A DNA stretch of 64,000 nt from Niveibacterium sp. SC-1 (lineage in GTDB: Bacteria; Pseudomonadota; Gammaproteobacteria; Burkholderiales; Rhodocyclaceae), in assembly GCF_038235435.1 (NCBI RefSeq), contig NZ_CP151275.1:1364001-1428000 (forward strand), in the 5' to 3' direction. Positions 1-11,209 of the stretch are shown one piece after another (positions within the stretch are counted from its first letter, which is position 1; every line of letters starts with the position of its first letter). Below the pieces are notes generated by a model. It saw only the letters and a program-made list of their open reading frames with translations. It was not told the origin of the DNA and did no database searches. The position numbers and the translations under genes were made by a program.

Positions 1-27
1 CCGCGCCCCGGCGATCAGCTCCGGGGG

Positions 28-58
28 CTGACGTTGCGCGTGACGCTGAGCCTATAAT
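28..58 (+). promoter_or_regulatory. Probable sigma-70 promoter of kup
   Basis: A perfect -10 hexamer TATAAT lies at 53-58. The best -35 candidate is CTGACG at 28-33, matching TTGACA at four of six positions with a long 19 bp spacer. Transcription would start near 65, just ahead of the kup start codons. The -10 is clear from the sequence; the -35 is weak. Confidence 0.5.
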
Positions 59-138
59 CCGCGCCTTCATTTTTGCAGAGCAGCACGGCGACACGCAGTC
101 CGCGATCCATGAGCGGATCACGCCGTAACACGAATCAA

Positions 139-2040
139 ATGGCAGACAGCCGGCAGCAGGCAGGACACGCCCCCCAGGTATCGCGAAGCCGACTGGCAGG
201 GCTTACCGTTGCGGCCATCGGCGTGGTGTTCGGCGACATCGGCACCAGCCCGCTCTACACGATGAAAGAGGTCTTCGGCAGTCACGGCCTCTTCCCCTCG
301 CACGACAACGTACTCGGCATCCTCTCGCTGGCGTTCTGGGCGTTGATCGTCATCGTCGCCTTCAAGTACGTGCTCTTCATCATGCGCGCCGACAACCGCG
401 GCGAGGGCGGCATCATGGCCCTGACTGCGCTGGCGCAGCGCACGGTGGGCAGCGATTCGCGCACTTTGTGGCTGCTGACGGTAGCGGGGCTTTTCGGCGC
501 GGCGCTGTTCTACGGTGACGGCGTGATCACGCCAGCGATCTCGGTGCTCTCCGCGGTCGAGGGGCTGGAGGTCGCGACGCCAGCGTTCAAGCCCTTCGTG
601 GTGCCTTTGACCTGCGTCGTCATCGTCATGCTGTTCGCCTTCCAGCGAAAGGGCACGGCCAGCGTGGGTGCGCTCTTCGGGCCGGTGATGATCGTCTGGT
701 TCCTGGTGCTCGGGCTGCTTGGGCTCAACCAGGTGGTGCGTTACCCCGCGGTGATCGCGGCGATCAACCCCTGGTTTGCGCTCCATTTCCTGGTGACCTA
801 CAAGCTGCATGGCTTCCTGATCCTGGGTTCCGTGGTGCTGGCTGTGACGGGTGCCGAGGCGCTCTATGCGGACATGGGGCACTTCGGACGTCGTCCGATC
901 AAGCTGGCCTGGTTTGGCCTCGTGCTTCCCTGCATCTATCTCAACTATCTGGGGCAGGGGGCACTGTTGATCGGCGAGCCGGCGGCTGCCCGCAACCCCT
1001 TCTATCTCCTCGCGCCCGACTGGTTCCTCTATCCGATGGTGGGCCTGTCTACGATGGCCACCATCATCGCGAGCCAGGCCGTCATCTCAGGCGCGTTCTC
1101 GTTGACCCGCCAGGCGATGCAGCTCGGCTACTGTCCGCGGCTGGCCTTCGTGCATACCTCGGCGCGCGAGATCGGCCAGGTCTATGTGCCAGGCGTGAAC
1201 TGGGCGCTGCTGATCGCGGTGCTCGCGCTGGTGATCGGATTCAAGTCGTCGAGCGCGCTGGCCTCCGCCTACGGCATCGCGGTCACCCTCACGATGACCA
1301 TCGACACCTTGCTGGCGTTCGTCGTCGTGCGACAGCTCTGGGGCTGGTCGAGCTGGAAGGGCGCGCTGTTCCTGATCTGCTTCCTGACCGTGGATCTCGC
1401 CTTCGTGCTCGCCTGCTCGGTGAAGATCTTCGATGGCGGCTGGTTCCCGCTCGCGATGGGGCTGCTCGTGTTCCTGCTGCTCACGACCTGGCGGCGGGGA
1501 CGGCGCCTGCTGTACGAACGCACGCGCACCGACACCATCCCGCTCGAGCTCTTCATCCAGTCCCTGTTCCACTCCCCGCCGATGCGCGTGCCCGGGACCG
1601 GCATCTTCATGACGGCCAACCCGGAGGGCGTGCCGCGTGCGCTGTTGCACAACCTGCTGCACAACAAGGTCCTGCATGAACGCGTGGTCCTGCTGACCGT
1701 GGTGACGGAAGACGTGCCCTTCGTGCCCGAGATCGACCGCGTGTGGATCGAGCAGATGGACTTCGGCTTCGTGCGGATTTCGGTGCACTACGGCTTCAAG
1801 GACGATCCCGATGTGCCGCTCGCGTTGGAGCAGGCGAGCGCCTGCGGCTTCGCCTTCGACATGATGGAGACTTCGTTTTTCCTCGGCCGCGAGAAGCTCA
1901 TTCCGCGCCTCAAGGGCAAGATGCCGCCGTGGCGCGAACACCTGTTCATCGTCATGTTCCGCAACGCGGGGAGTGCGGCCGACTTCCTGAAGATTCCTGC
2001 GAACCGCGTGGTCGAGTTCGGAACCCAAGTCGAACTGTGA
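139..2040 (+). CDS. kup: Low-affinity potassium transport protein Kup
   Basis: Kup/HAK/KT-family K+ uptake permease of the inner membrane, thought to work as a K+/H+ symporter. The start of the first membrane helix carries the family hallmark GVVFGDIGTSPLYT. About twelve hydrophobic helices follow, then a soluble C-terminal tail of roughly 150 residues. The frame is open from a TTG at 73, with ATG codons at 109 and 139. I chose 139 because it gives 633 residues and a short N-terminus, close to the usual family length of about 620; no start has a clear ribosome binding site. The gene stands alone, with a good promoter just upstream and a 204 bp gap before the polysaccharide genes. Confidence 0.93.
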   Translation: MADSRQQAGHAPQVSRSRLAGLTVAAIGVVFGDIGTSPLYTMKEVFGSHGLFPSHDNVLGILSLAFWALIVIVAFKYVLFIMRADNRGEGGIMALTALAQRTVGSDSRTLWLLTVAGLFGAALFYGDGVITPAISVLSAVEGLEVATPAFKPFVVPLTCVVIVMLFAFQRKGTASVGALFGPVMIVWFLVLGLLGLNQVVRYPAVIAAINPWFALHFLVTYKLHGFLILGSVVLAVTGAEALYADMGHFGRRPIKLAWFGLVLPCIYLNYLGQGALLIGEPAAARNPFYLLAPDWFLYPMVGLSTMATIIASQAVISGAFSLTRQAMQLGYCPRLAFVHTSAREIGQVYVPGVNWALLIAVLALVIGFKSSSALASAYGIAVTLTMTIDTLLAFVVVRQLWGWSSWKGALFLICFLTVDLAFVLACSVKIFDGGWFPLAMGLLVFLLLTTWRRGRRLLYERTRTDTIPLELFIQSLFHSPPMRVPGTGIFMTANPEGVPRALLHNLLHNKVLHERVVLLTVVTEDVPFVPEIDRVWIEQMDFGFVRISVHYGFKDDPDVPLALEQASACGFAFDMMETSFFLGREKLIPRLKGKMPPWREHLFIVMFRNAGSAADFLKIPANRVVEFGTQVEL

Positions 2041-2124
2041 CGCTTGGCACGCAGTGCTTCGCGTCGGCTTTCCGGGATTGCAAGCAAGTGCCGGAAAACA
2101 TTGCGAAATTTAACGTTTCCGACT

Positions 2125-2166
2125 GACCGGAGCCACGTGACTCACGTCACGCGCGTGTCACCGGTC
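2125..2166. promoter_or_regulatory. Nested inverted repeats in the kup to sugar-transferase gap
   Basis: GACCGG at 2125-2130 pairs with CCGGTC at 2161-2166. Inside it lies the odd palindrome ACGTGA-C-TCACGT at 2135-2147. It could be the kup terminator (there is no T-run) or an operator ahead of the Prs gene cluster. The symmetry is visible; the function is not known. Confidence 0.3.
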
Positions 2167-2244
2167 GTGCAGTATCGTCTCGGCCATTCAGGCATCGGAG
2201 TGTGGTCTGGCTGACGCGCACAGCCGGACGCAGGCGGGAACAGC

Positions 2245-3630
2245 ATGTTTCGACTCTTCAATCACTACGTTCCCGCCAATTCCCTGGCGCACTTCATTCT
2301 CGACAGCCTACTTCTATTCGCCGCTATCGTAGGTGCCGCGGCGGTACAAATGTCGGGGGGCACGACACCTCTCAAGGTGGTGGTGCCTTCCGCGCTCGTG
2401 TTTGCGATCCTCATGATCGCGATCAACGGAGCGCTCGGCCTCTATCGTGGCGTCCCCGCGGCGGGTGTGCTCGATGCGGTCGCGCGGGTCATGCTTTCCT
2501 TGCTGGCCAGTATTCCCATCGCATACGGCGTATACCGTGTTCTTCCCTGGGGCCAGTTCGATGACCACGGCGGCGAGCTCACAGTCATCCTGATCCTCGG
2601 GATCATCCTCGCCATGCGCGGCATGATCGTCGGTGTGGTGAGTGACCCGATCTGGCGGCGGCGCGTACTGGTGATCGGCACCGGCCATGAAGCGGCAGCA
2701 GTCGACTACAGTCTGCGCCATCACCGCTCGGCTGCCCTGCAGGTTGTCGGCTTCTATCCGTCCCCGAACAACGAAGACGTAGTCGTTAACCGCGGTCAGC
2801 TCCTGAGCGGTGATCGTTCCCTGCTGGAAACCGTGCATGGTCATGGCGTGAACGAGATCATTGTCGCGGTGCGGGAGCGTCGTGGCGGTGCGCTATCGCT
2901 GAAGCAGTTGCTGGATTGCAAGCTTGCCGGAGTTGCGGTGCTCGATCTCGCGTCCTTCTACGAACGGGTTCGCGGCCAGGTCCGCCTCGATGCTTTGAAA
3001 GCGAGCTGGCTGATCTATGGCGAAGGTTTCCGCCAAGGCTTGATGCGATCCTTCATCAAGCGCGGTTTCGATATCGTCGTTTCGCTGCTGCTGCTCGCCG
3101 CGACGCTGCCCGTGATGGTCGTGACGATGCTGGCGATTGCCCTGGAGTCGGGCTTTCCGGTGTTCTACACGCAGGAGCGTGTCGGCCGCGGTGGCCGCGT
3201 CTTCCGGGTGATCAAATTCCGCAGCATGCGCACTGACGCCGAGAAAGACGGGAAGCCGCGCTGGGCGAGCAAGTCTGATGATCGCGTGACCCGCGTTGGC
3301 AAGATCATCCGCAAGACGCGGATCGATGAACTGCCGCAGCTGATCAACGTGCTGCGTGGCGAGATGAGTCTGGTCGGGCCGCGGCCGGAACGTCCCTTCT
3401 TCGTCGATCAGCTCGCGCGCGACGTGCCCTACTTCTCCGTGCGGCATAGCGTCAAACCGGGCCTCACCGGTTGGGCACAAGTCCGCTATCAGTACGGTGC
3501 GTCAATGGATGACGCGGTCCAGAAGCTCCAGTACGACCTCTACTACGTCAAGAATCACACGCTCTTCCTCGATGTGCTGATCCTCGCGGAGACCGTGCGG
3601 GTGGTGCTGACGGGCGAGGGCGCACACTGA
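2245..3630 (+). CDS. Undecaprenyl-phosphate sugar phosphotransferase, PEP-CTERM/XrtA-associated type
   Basis: Polyprenyl glycosylphosphotransferase that starts exopolysaccharide synthesis by moving a sugar-1-phosphate from a nucleotide sugar to undecaprenyl phosphate in the inner membrane. The 461 residues show an N-terminal block of membrane helices (about 15-115), a nucleotide-binding-like middle and a C-terminal bacterial sugar transferase domain from about 270. That domain contains [13 protein letters not shown], the basic segment [18 protein letters not shown] at 361-365 and [10 protein letters not shown]. This is the architecture of the EpsB-like transferase found with exosortase systems (family TIGR03013). 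It is the first gene of a co-directional run with prsK, prsR and prsT, which supports the assignment. A GGCGGGA stretch precedes the ATG. Confidence 0.88.
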   Translation: MFRLFNHYVPANSLAHFILDSLLLFAAIVGAAAVQMSGGTTPLKVVVPSALVFAILMIAINGALGLYRGVPAAGVLDAVARVMLSLLASIPIAYGVYRVLPWGQFDDHGGELTVILILGIILAMRGMIVGVVSDPIWRRRVLVIGTGHEAAAVDYSLRHHRSAALQVVGFYPSPNNEDVVVNRGQLLSGDRSLLETVHGHGVNEIIVAVRERRGGALSLKQLLDCKLAGVAVLDLASFYERVRGQVRLDALKASWLIYGEGFRQGLMRSFIKRGFDIVVSLLLLAATLPVMVVTMLAIALESGFPVFYTQERVGRGGRVFRVIKFRSMRTDAEKDGKPRWASKSDDRVTRVGKIIRKTRIDELPQLINVLRGEMSLVGPRPERPFFVDQLARDVPYFSVRHSVKPGLTGWAQVRYQYGASMDDAVQKLQYDLYYVKNHTLFLDVLILAETVRVVLTGEGAH

Positions 3631-3682
3631 GCGGCTTCCGTCGTGAGTCGTTCTCGCCCATCCGGCTTTCCGGTCTGAGGCG

Positions 3683-5757
3683 ATGAGCAGCGCGCCCGCG
3701 CAGGTGATGGCTTGGAGTTTCGGCCTCGCCGCGATCTTCTTCCTCGTGTTCGGCATGCAGCTCTTCGGTGGCGGACGAGGCCAGAGGCGCATTTTCGCCT
3801 TGCGGATGGCTGTCGTTCTCAGCCTTGCCTGGGCTGCCGCCGGCCTGGTCTTCGCCTGGAGCGGGCTGTGGTTGGCCTGGTGGTTGGCCGCCCTGCTGGA
3901 CTCGCTGCGGATCTGCGCCTGGATCTATTTCCTGTTCGAACTGCTGACGCCAGAGTCGGGCGCGCTGCCGACCGCGATGCACCGGGTGCGCAACGTCCTG
4001 CTCTGCGTCGTCGGCGTGCGCATCGTCGCCGAACTGATCGTGCCATTCGGTCTGGGGGCGACCGAGCTTGCGAACCGGCTGACCTTCGCCTGTGCTCTCG
4101 CGAGCGGCGTGGCCGGGCTGGTAGGGACCGAGCAACTCTTCCGCAACTTCCCTGTTGAGTCGCGTTGGAGCATCAAGCCCCTCTGCCTTGGACTGGCGGC
4201 CGCCTTCTTTTTCGATACTTACGTCTTTGCCGAGGCGCTGCTCTATCGACGCATGGACTTGACGCTGTGGGCAGCCCGCGGCATCGCCGCAGCGCTTGCG
4301 GTGCCGCTCGTGGCCACGTCGGCGGCGCGCAGCCGCGACTGGGACTTCCGGATCTCCCTATCCCGCCAGCTGGTCTTCCATTCTGCTGCGCTGGCCCTGG
4401 CGGGTGTCTTCCTGATTGTCGTCGCGGCGGCAGGCTATTGGGTGCGCTACTTCGGCGGCGAGTGGGGCCGGGCGCTGCAGGCTATGTTGCTCTTCAGCGG
4501 CCTGCTGGCGGTGGGCATGCTCTTCTTTTCCGGCTCGGCACGCTCCTACCTGCGCGTGTCCTTGTCCAAGCACCTCTTCCGCTACCGCTATGACTATCGT
4601 GCCGAGTGGCTGAGATTCACACAGGGGCTGGTAAGCGGAGGCGCAACGAGAAATCCGGCGGTGGCTACCATTGGCGGTCTCGCGGACATGGTTGAGAGCA
4701 CCGGTGGGCTGCTCTGGATGGCGGACGCGAAGGGCGTCTTCGTCCCGCGCGCGCGCCTGAACCATCCCGAGGTCGGCGCGCAGGAGTCCGCCGACAGTCC
4801 CCTGGCCGATTTCCTCCGCACGCGTCAGTGGATCGTCGATCTCGAACAGTTGCGCAGCCAGCCTTCCGTCTATGAGGGCTTTGCGGTCCCGGCCTGGCTG
4901 GGCGAGGTGCCCGATGCCTGGCTGATCGTTCCGCTGCTGACGGGCGAGGACCTGGTGGGTTTCGTTGTCCTGCTCACGGCGCGCACGCGTTTCGAGGTCG
5001 ACTGGGAGGTACTGGACTTGCTGAAGACTGCCGCGCGGCAAGCCGCCGTGCAGCTCGCAGGCGCCCAGGCCACTGAAGCCCTGATGGAGGCCCAGAAATT
5101 TGATTCCTTCAATCGCATGTCGGCTTTCGTGGTGCATGACCTCAAGAATCTGGTCGCTCAGATGCACCTGATGTTGCGCAATGCCGACCGCCATGTGGGC
5201 AATCCCGAGTTCCAGCAGGACATGCTCGACACCGTGCGTCACGTGCACGACAGGATGAAGGGCCTGATGCAGCAGTTGCAGGAGAAGCGCCCGATCGATC
5301 CCGCGCGCGAGATCGAGATGGGCGAGCTGATGCGTCGGATCGCGCTCGGAAAGCGCCACCAGGCACCGCCGGTCAGCGTGGAGGCTGCCGCTCCGGTGCG
5401 GGTAATGGGGCATCCGGAACGCATGGAGCGGGTGCTGGGACACCTTGTGCAAAATGCCCTCGACGCTACCCGGCACGATGGTATCGTCGGTGTCCGGGTG
5501 AGCGCAGAACGAGGTGACGCGCGGATCGAGATCCACGACACCGGTTGCGGCATGTCCCCGCAGTTCGTCCGTGAACGCTTGTTCAAGCCCTTCCAGACGA
5601 CCAAGGATGCCGGGATGGGTATAGGCACCTACGAGACCTTCCAGTATGTGACCGAGTTGGGTGGCCGGGTAGAGGTGGACAGCGAACCCGGTCGCGGTAC
5701 CCGGATCGCCGTTTTCCTGCCTGCTGCGGCACCCTCCGCGGTCACTGTGAGTGCTGC

Positions 5758-5761
<4 letters not shown>
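3683..5761 (+). CDS. prsK: PEP-CTERM system sensor histidine kinase PrsK
   Basis: Membrane histidine kinase of the PrsK family (TIGR02916), partner of the response regulator encoded next. The first 300 or so residues are a string of hydrophobic helices. A GAF-like region follows (about 320-460), then a dimerisation helix with phospho-acceptor His485 in FVVHDLKNL. The C-terminal ATPase domain shows NALDATRHDG, DTGCGMSP and the lid KDAGMGIGTYETF. The His box has the DLKN form rather than the classical HELRTP form, as in this family. GAGGCG precedes the ATG. The stop overlaps the prsR start as ATGA, so the two are translationally coupled. The stimulus cannot be read from the sequence. Confidence 0.9.
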
Positions 5762-7125
<1,364 letters not shown>

Positions 7126-7136
7126 GAGCTCCCTCC

Positions 7137-9911
7137 ATGATTGCACCCTCCTTCCGCTCGCTGGTCGCCGTTGCTTCTGCCGCTTTGATGCTGATGGCAT
7201 GTGGCGAAGACGCGACGAAGATGCTTGCCTCAGCGCGTGACTATCGGGCCAAGGGCGATTACAACGCGGCCACGATCCAGCTCAAGAACGTATTGCAGAA
7301 GGATCCTCAGAACGCGGAAGCGCGCTTCATGTTCGGCATGATCCTGCAGGACTCCGGCGATCTCGTCGGTGCCGAGCGCGAGTTGCGCAAGGCGTACGAC
7401 GCGGGTTACTCCACCGAGCAGCTGGCCTTGCCCTTCTCGCGCGCGCTGATCGCGATGGACAAGGGTAAGGAGGCCATCAAGCTGATTGGCGGCATGCGCG
7501 CGGATACGCCGGCGGCCAAGGCCGCGGTCGCGGCGGGTGTGGCTGATGCGTTTCTGGCGACGGGTGACAAGGCTGGGGCTCAGACCAGCGTCGATCGCGC
7601 CTTGCAAGCGGTTCCCGGTTTTCCGGCCGCACGGCTGACCCAGGCCCGGCTCAAGGCCATGGCGCCGGACCTGGATGGCGCGCTCGCGATCGTCGACGAG
7701 GTGCTCGCACACGAACCGAAATCCTACGAAGCCCTGATGCTTCGCGGCGAGATCCGTCTCGCCAAGAAACAGAACGACGAAGCCGTCCATGACTTCGTCG
7801 CGGCGGCCGATGCGAGGCCGCGCTTGATCATGCCGCGTCTGCGCGCTGCGCAGATCCTGCTGGCTGCGAACAAGATCGAGGATGCGAAGGTTCAGTTGGC
7901 CGAAGCGTCCAAGATCTCGGCGACGCATCCGATGCTCGTGTTCGCCAAGGGCGTCATCGCGCTGGCCGAAGGCAAGAACGAGCAGGCCCGCGACAACGCC
8001 CTGCAAGTTTTGCGCAGCGCACCGGACTACATGCAGGCACGCGTGCTGGCAGGGCTTGCTCACCTCAAGCTCAAGGAGATGTTGCAGGCCCAGGAACAGT
8101 TCGAGAAGGTCGTGGCCAAGATGGGCAATGCACCGACGCCGCGGCGCCTTCTCGCGCGTGCCTACCTGGCCGGTCAGGAGCCCGGGCGCGCGCTCGAAGC
8201 GCTCTCTCCGCTGATCGGACTCGATTCGCGCGATCGGGAGTCGTTGATGCTGGCCGGAGAGGCCGCGCTCTCCTCAGGCAATCAGGCGCGCGCCAGCGAG
8301 TACTACGAGCGTGTGACCAAGCTTGATCCGAACGACACCACCGCGCGCGCGCGGCTGGGTGTCGTGCGCCTGGTCGGCGGCGACACCGATCATGCGATTG
8401 CCGATCTGGCTGCTGCAGCCGCGCTGGATGAGCACGCCACGCCGGTCGATGCCGCGCTGGTGTCGGTGCTGATGCAGAAGGGCGACCTCAAGCAGGCCAG
8501 GAAGGTGGCCGAGCAGCTGGTTGCGAAGCAGCCCAAGGAGAGCCTGCCGTACAACCTGCTCGGAGCCGTGAAGCTGGCCGACAAGGACGCCGCAGGAGCC
8601 CGCCAGGCTTTCACCAAGGCACTGGAGATCGATCCGGACTACCTCGCCGCGGTGACCAACCTGGGTCAGCTGGACATCGCCGAGGGCAAGACAGAGCAGG
8701 CCATTGCACGGATGAACAAGCTCATCGAGCACTCGCCCAAACAGGTCGAGGCTTACCTCGCGCTTGCACGCTGGTCCTCGGGCCCGGGGCACAAGCCGGA
8801 TGCGGTGAAAGCGGTTCTGGAGAAAGGCATCGCGGCCAATCCCTCCAACGTCCAGTTGCGGACCGCCTATGTAGGCGAACTGCTGCGCGCCGGGGACAAG
8901 AAGGCGACCCTCGCCGCGGCGCGCGAGCTGGTGACCCGCGCGCCGAACGATCCGAGCGCCTTGGCCACTGCAGTGCAGGCTCAAGCTGTGGCTGGGGACA
9001 GCGAGGAGGCCGCGGCGACCGTTAAGAAACTGGTCGCGCTGCGACCCTCTGCACCCGAGCCCCTGCTCCTGCAGGCGGACTTGCTGCAGCGCTCCGGCGC
9101 GACCGCTGAGACGGAGGACGCGTTGCGTCGGGCCGTGAAGCTCGATGCCGATGGCAAGGCCCAGGCTCGGCAACGACTCGGCGTCTTCCTGCTTTCGCAG
9201 CGCAAGTTCGACGAAGCCGACAGCATCGCGAAGGACATGCTCTCGCGCCAGCCCAATAGCCTCCCCGGACTCCTGCTTGCCGCGGATGTGGCGACTGCCC
9301 GCAAGGATCACGCGGCTGCTGCTGCCGGCTATGCCAAAGCCCTGGCGATCCGTCCGGATCCGGCGATCGCTGCACGCGTCCATGCAAGCCTGGTTGCTGC
9401 CGGCAAGGCCAGCGACGCAGATGCGTTCGCGAAGAAGTGGCTCGCTGAACATCCCAAGGATCTCGGATTCCGTGCCTATCAGGCGGACGTTGCGCTGCGC
9501 GCCCCTGACTACCCTCAGGCTGTCAGGGCCTACAAGGCGATGCTGGAGATCCAGCCCAAGAACCCTGTTGTGCTCAACAACCTCGCCTGGGCCGCGGCAC
9601 AGACCAAGGATCCGCTGGCGCGCAGCTATGCCGAACAGGCGCTCGCGCTGGCGCCCGACTCGGCGGCCGTGCTCGACACGCTGGCGATGATCCAGATCGA
9701 TAGCGGCGATGTGCAGGGTGGGATCACGCGGCTCAAGCGCGCAGTCACGCTCGAACCCGAGCGCAATGACTTGCGCCTGAACCTGGCCCGCGCGCTGATC
9801 AAGGCGGGTGACAAGGCGGGCGCCAAGGGCGAGCTGGATCTGGTCTTGGCAAAATCCAACGCGGATGCGGCAACCCGGCGCGACGCAGAATCGCTGCGCA
9901 AGACGCTTTGA
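7137..9911 (+). CDS. prsT: PEP-CTERM system TPR-repeat lipoprotein PrsT
   Basis: Large lipoprotein made almost wholly of tetratricopeptide repeats, length 924 residues, fitting TIGR02917. The N-terminus is a lipoprotein signal with lipobox LMAC and Cys22 as the lipidated residue. After it come many degenerate 34-residue helical pairs, for example KDPQNAEARFMFGMILQDSG near the N-terminus and LEIQPKNPVVLNNLAWAAAQ near the C-terminus. It lies 11 nt after prsR, so it should be co-transcribed. Its molecular role is not firmly known; family co-occurrence suggests a scaffold in exopolysaccharide export or exosortase function. It probably sits on the periplasmic face of a membrane. Confidence 0.9.
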   Translation: MIAPSFRSLVAVASAALMLMACGEDATKMLASARDYRAKGDYNAATIQLKNVLQKDPQNAEARFMFGMILQDSGDLVGAERELRKAYDAGYSTEQLALPFSRALIAMDKGKEAIKLIGGMRADTPAAKAAVAAGVADAFLATGDKAGAQTSVDRALQAVPGFPAARLTQARLKAMAPDLDGALAIVDEVLAHEPKSYEALMLRGEIRLAKKQNDEAVHDFVAAADARPRLIMPRLRAAQILLAANKIEDAKVQLAEASKISATHPMLVFAKGVIALAEGKNEQARDNALQVLRSAPDYMQARVLAGLAHLKLKEMLQAQEQFEKVVAKMGNAPTPRRLLARAYLAGQEPGRALEALSPLIGLDSRDRESLMLAGEAALSSGNQARASEYYERVTKLDPNDTTARARLGVVRLVGGDTDHAIADLAAAAALDEHATPVDAALVSVLMQKGDLKQARKVAEQLVAKQPKESLPYNLLGAVKLADKDAAGARQAFTKALEIDPDYLAAVTNLGQLDIAEGKTEQAIARMNKLIEHSPKQVEAYLALARWSSGPGHKPDAVKAVLEKGIAANPSNVQLRTAYVGELLRAGDKKATLAAARELVTRAPNDPSALATAVQAQAVAGDSEEAAATVKKLVALRPSAPEPLLLQADLLQRSGATAETEDALRRAVKLDADGKAQARQRLGVFLLSQRKFDEADSIAKDMLSRQPNSLPGLLLAADVATARKDHAAAAAGYAKALAIRPDPAIAARVHASLVAAGKASDADAFAKKWLAEHPKDLGFRAYQADVALRAPDYPQAVRAYKAMLEIQPKNPVVLNNLAWAAAQTKDPLARSYAEQALALAPDSAAVLDTLAMIQIDSGDVQGGITRLKRAVTLEPERNDLRLNLARALIKAGDKAGAKGELDLVLAKSNADAATRRDAESLRKTL

Positions 9912-9928
9912 ACAAGGATAGTGAAAGC

Positions 9929-11209
9929 ATGACCACGATTGCAGTCGTCGGCCTGGGCTACGTCGGGCTTCCGCTGGCCGTCGAATTCGGCAAGATATTC
10001 CGCACCCTTGGCCTGGATCTCTCCCAAGAGAAAATCGCGGCTTACCGCGAGGGCTATGACCCCACCGGCGAAGTTGCACCCGAGGAGCTCAAGGCGGCCT
10101 CCCGCCTGTCCTTCAGCACGGATCCCGCGATCCTTGCAGAAGCCGACTTCATCATTGTGGCGGTGCCCACGCCGGTCGATGAGGCGCATCAGCCGGACTT
10201 CACGCCCTTGGTGAAGTCCTCGGAGTCGGTGGGCAAGCACATCAAGCGCGGCACCACGGTGGTCTACGAGTCCACCGTCTACCCCGGGGCGACGGAGGAA
10301 GTCTGTATTCCCATCATCGAGAAGCTCTCCGGCCTCAAGTGGAAGGAGGGCTTTTTCGTCGGCTATTCGCCCGAACGGATCAATCCGGGCGACAAGGAGC
10401 GCACCGTCACCAAGATCACGAAGGTGGTGTCGGGGGATACGCCGGCGACGCTGGAGCGGGTTGCCGAGGTCTATGGCGCGGTGATCACCGCAGGGGTCTA
10501 CAAGGCGTCCTGCATCAAGGTGGCCGAGGCGGCCAAGGTGATCGAGAACACCCAGCGTGATCTGAACATCGCGCTGATGAATGAACTCTCGATGATCTTC
10601 CACAAGATCGGCATCGACACGCTCGAAGTCCTCCAGGCGGCCGGCACGAAGTGGAACTTCCTGCCCTTCCGTCCTGGTCTGGTCGGCGGGCACTGCATCG
10701 GCGTGGACCCGTACTACCTGACCCACAAGGCCGACATGCTCGGCTATCACCCGCAGGTCATTCTTGCCGGCCGCCGGATCAACGACGGCATGGGCAAGTA
10801 TGTGGCCGAGCAGACGATCAAGCAGATCATCGCGGGCGAGCATTCCGTCAAGGGTGCCAACGTGGTGGTGCTGGGCATGACCTTCAAGGAAAACTGCCCC
10901 GACCTGCGCAACAGCAAGGTGATCGACGTGGTCCGCGAGCTCCAGAGCTACGGGCTCAAGGTCTTCATCCATGACCCGATTGCCGACGCCGCCGAATGCG
11001 AGCACGAATACGGCGTGACGCTCACGGCCTGGGACGCCTTGCCGCGAGCGGCGGCGGTCGTGGCCTGTGTTTCACACAAGGAGTACGCCGCGATGGGCAT
11101 TGCGCGCATCGCGGAGAAGGCGGAGCCCAATGCCGCCTTTATTGATGTGAAGAGCTTCTATGAACCGCAAACGGTGGCGGCTGCCGGCCTGCGCCTCTGG
11201 CGTCTCTAG
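9929..11209 (+). CDS. Nucleotide-sugar dehydrogenase, TviB/WbpO type
   Basis: UDP-sugar 6-dehydrogenase that oxidises a UDP-hexose or UDP-N-acetylhexosamine to the uronic acid with two NAD+, supplying an acidic sugar for surface polysaccharide. The ATG at 9929 gives 426 residues and puts the Rossmann motif IAVVGLGYVGLPLA at the N-terminus. AAGGA lies 10 nt upstream. The frame is also open from a TTG at 9908, but that start would overlap prsT. The catalytic thiol is Cys256 in GGHCIGVDPYYL, the form seen in TviB/WbpO-like enzymes. It is the last polysaccharide gene of the run. Which epimer it uses cannot be told from the sequence. Confidence 0.88.
   Translation: MTTIAVVGLGYVGLPLAVEFGKIFRTLGLDLSQEKIAAYREGYDPTGEVAPEELKAASRLSFSTDPAILAEADFIIVAVPTPVDEAHQPDFTPLVKSSESVGKHIKRGTTVVYESTVYPGATEEVCIPIIEKLSGLKWKEGFFVGYSPERINPGDKERTVTKITKVVSGDTPATLERVAEVYGAVITAGVYKASCIKVAEAAKVIENTQRDLNIALMNELSMIFHKIGIDTLEVLQAAGTKWNFLPFRPGLVGGHCIGVDPYYLTHKADMLGYHPQVILAGRRINDGMGKYVAEQTIKQIIAGEHSVKGANVVVLGMTFKENCPDLRNSKVIDVVRELQSYGLKVFIHDPIADAAECEHEYGVTLTAWDALPRAAAVVACVSHKEYAAMGIARIAEKAEPNAAFIDVKSFYEPQTVAAAGLRLWRL

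Noticed and set aside
2045..2060. A TGGCACG sequence just after kup that looks like the -24 half of a sigma-54 promoter for the Prs cluster.
   Set aside because: The following GC dinucleotide is two bases too close and the TTGCW half is missing, so it does not fit the fixed -24/-12 spacing.
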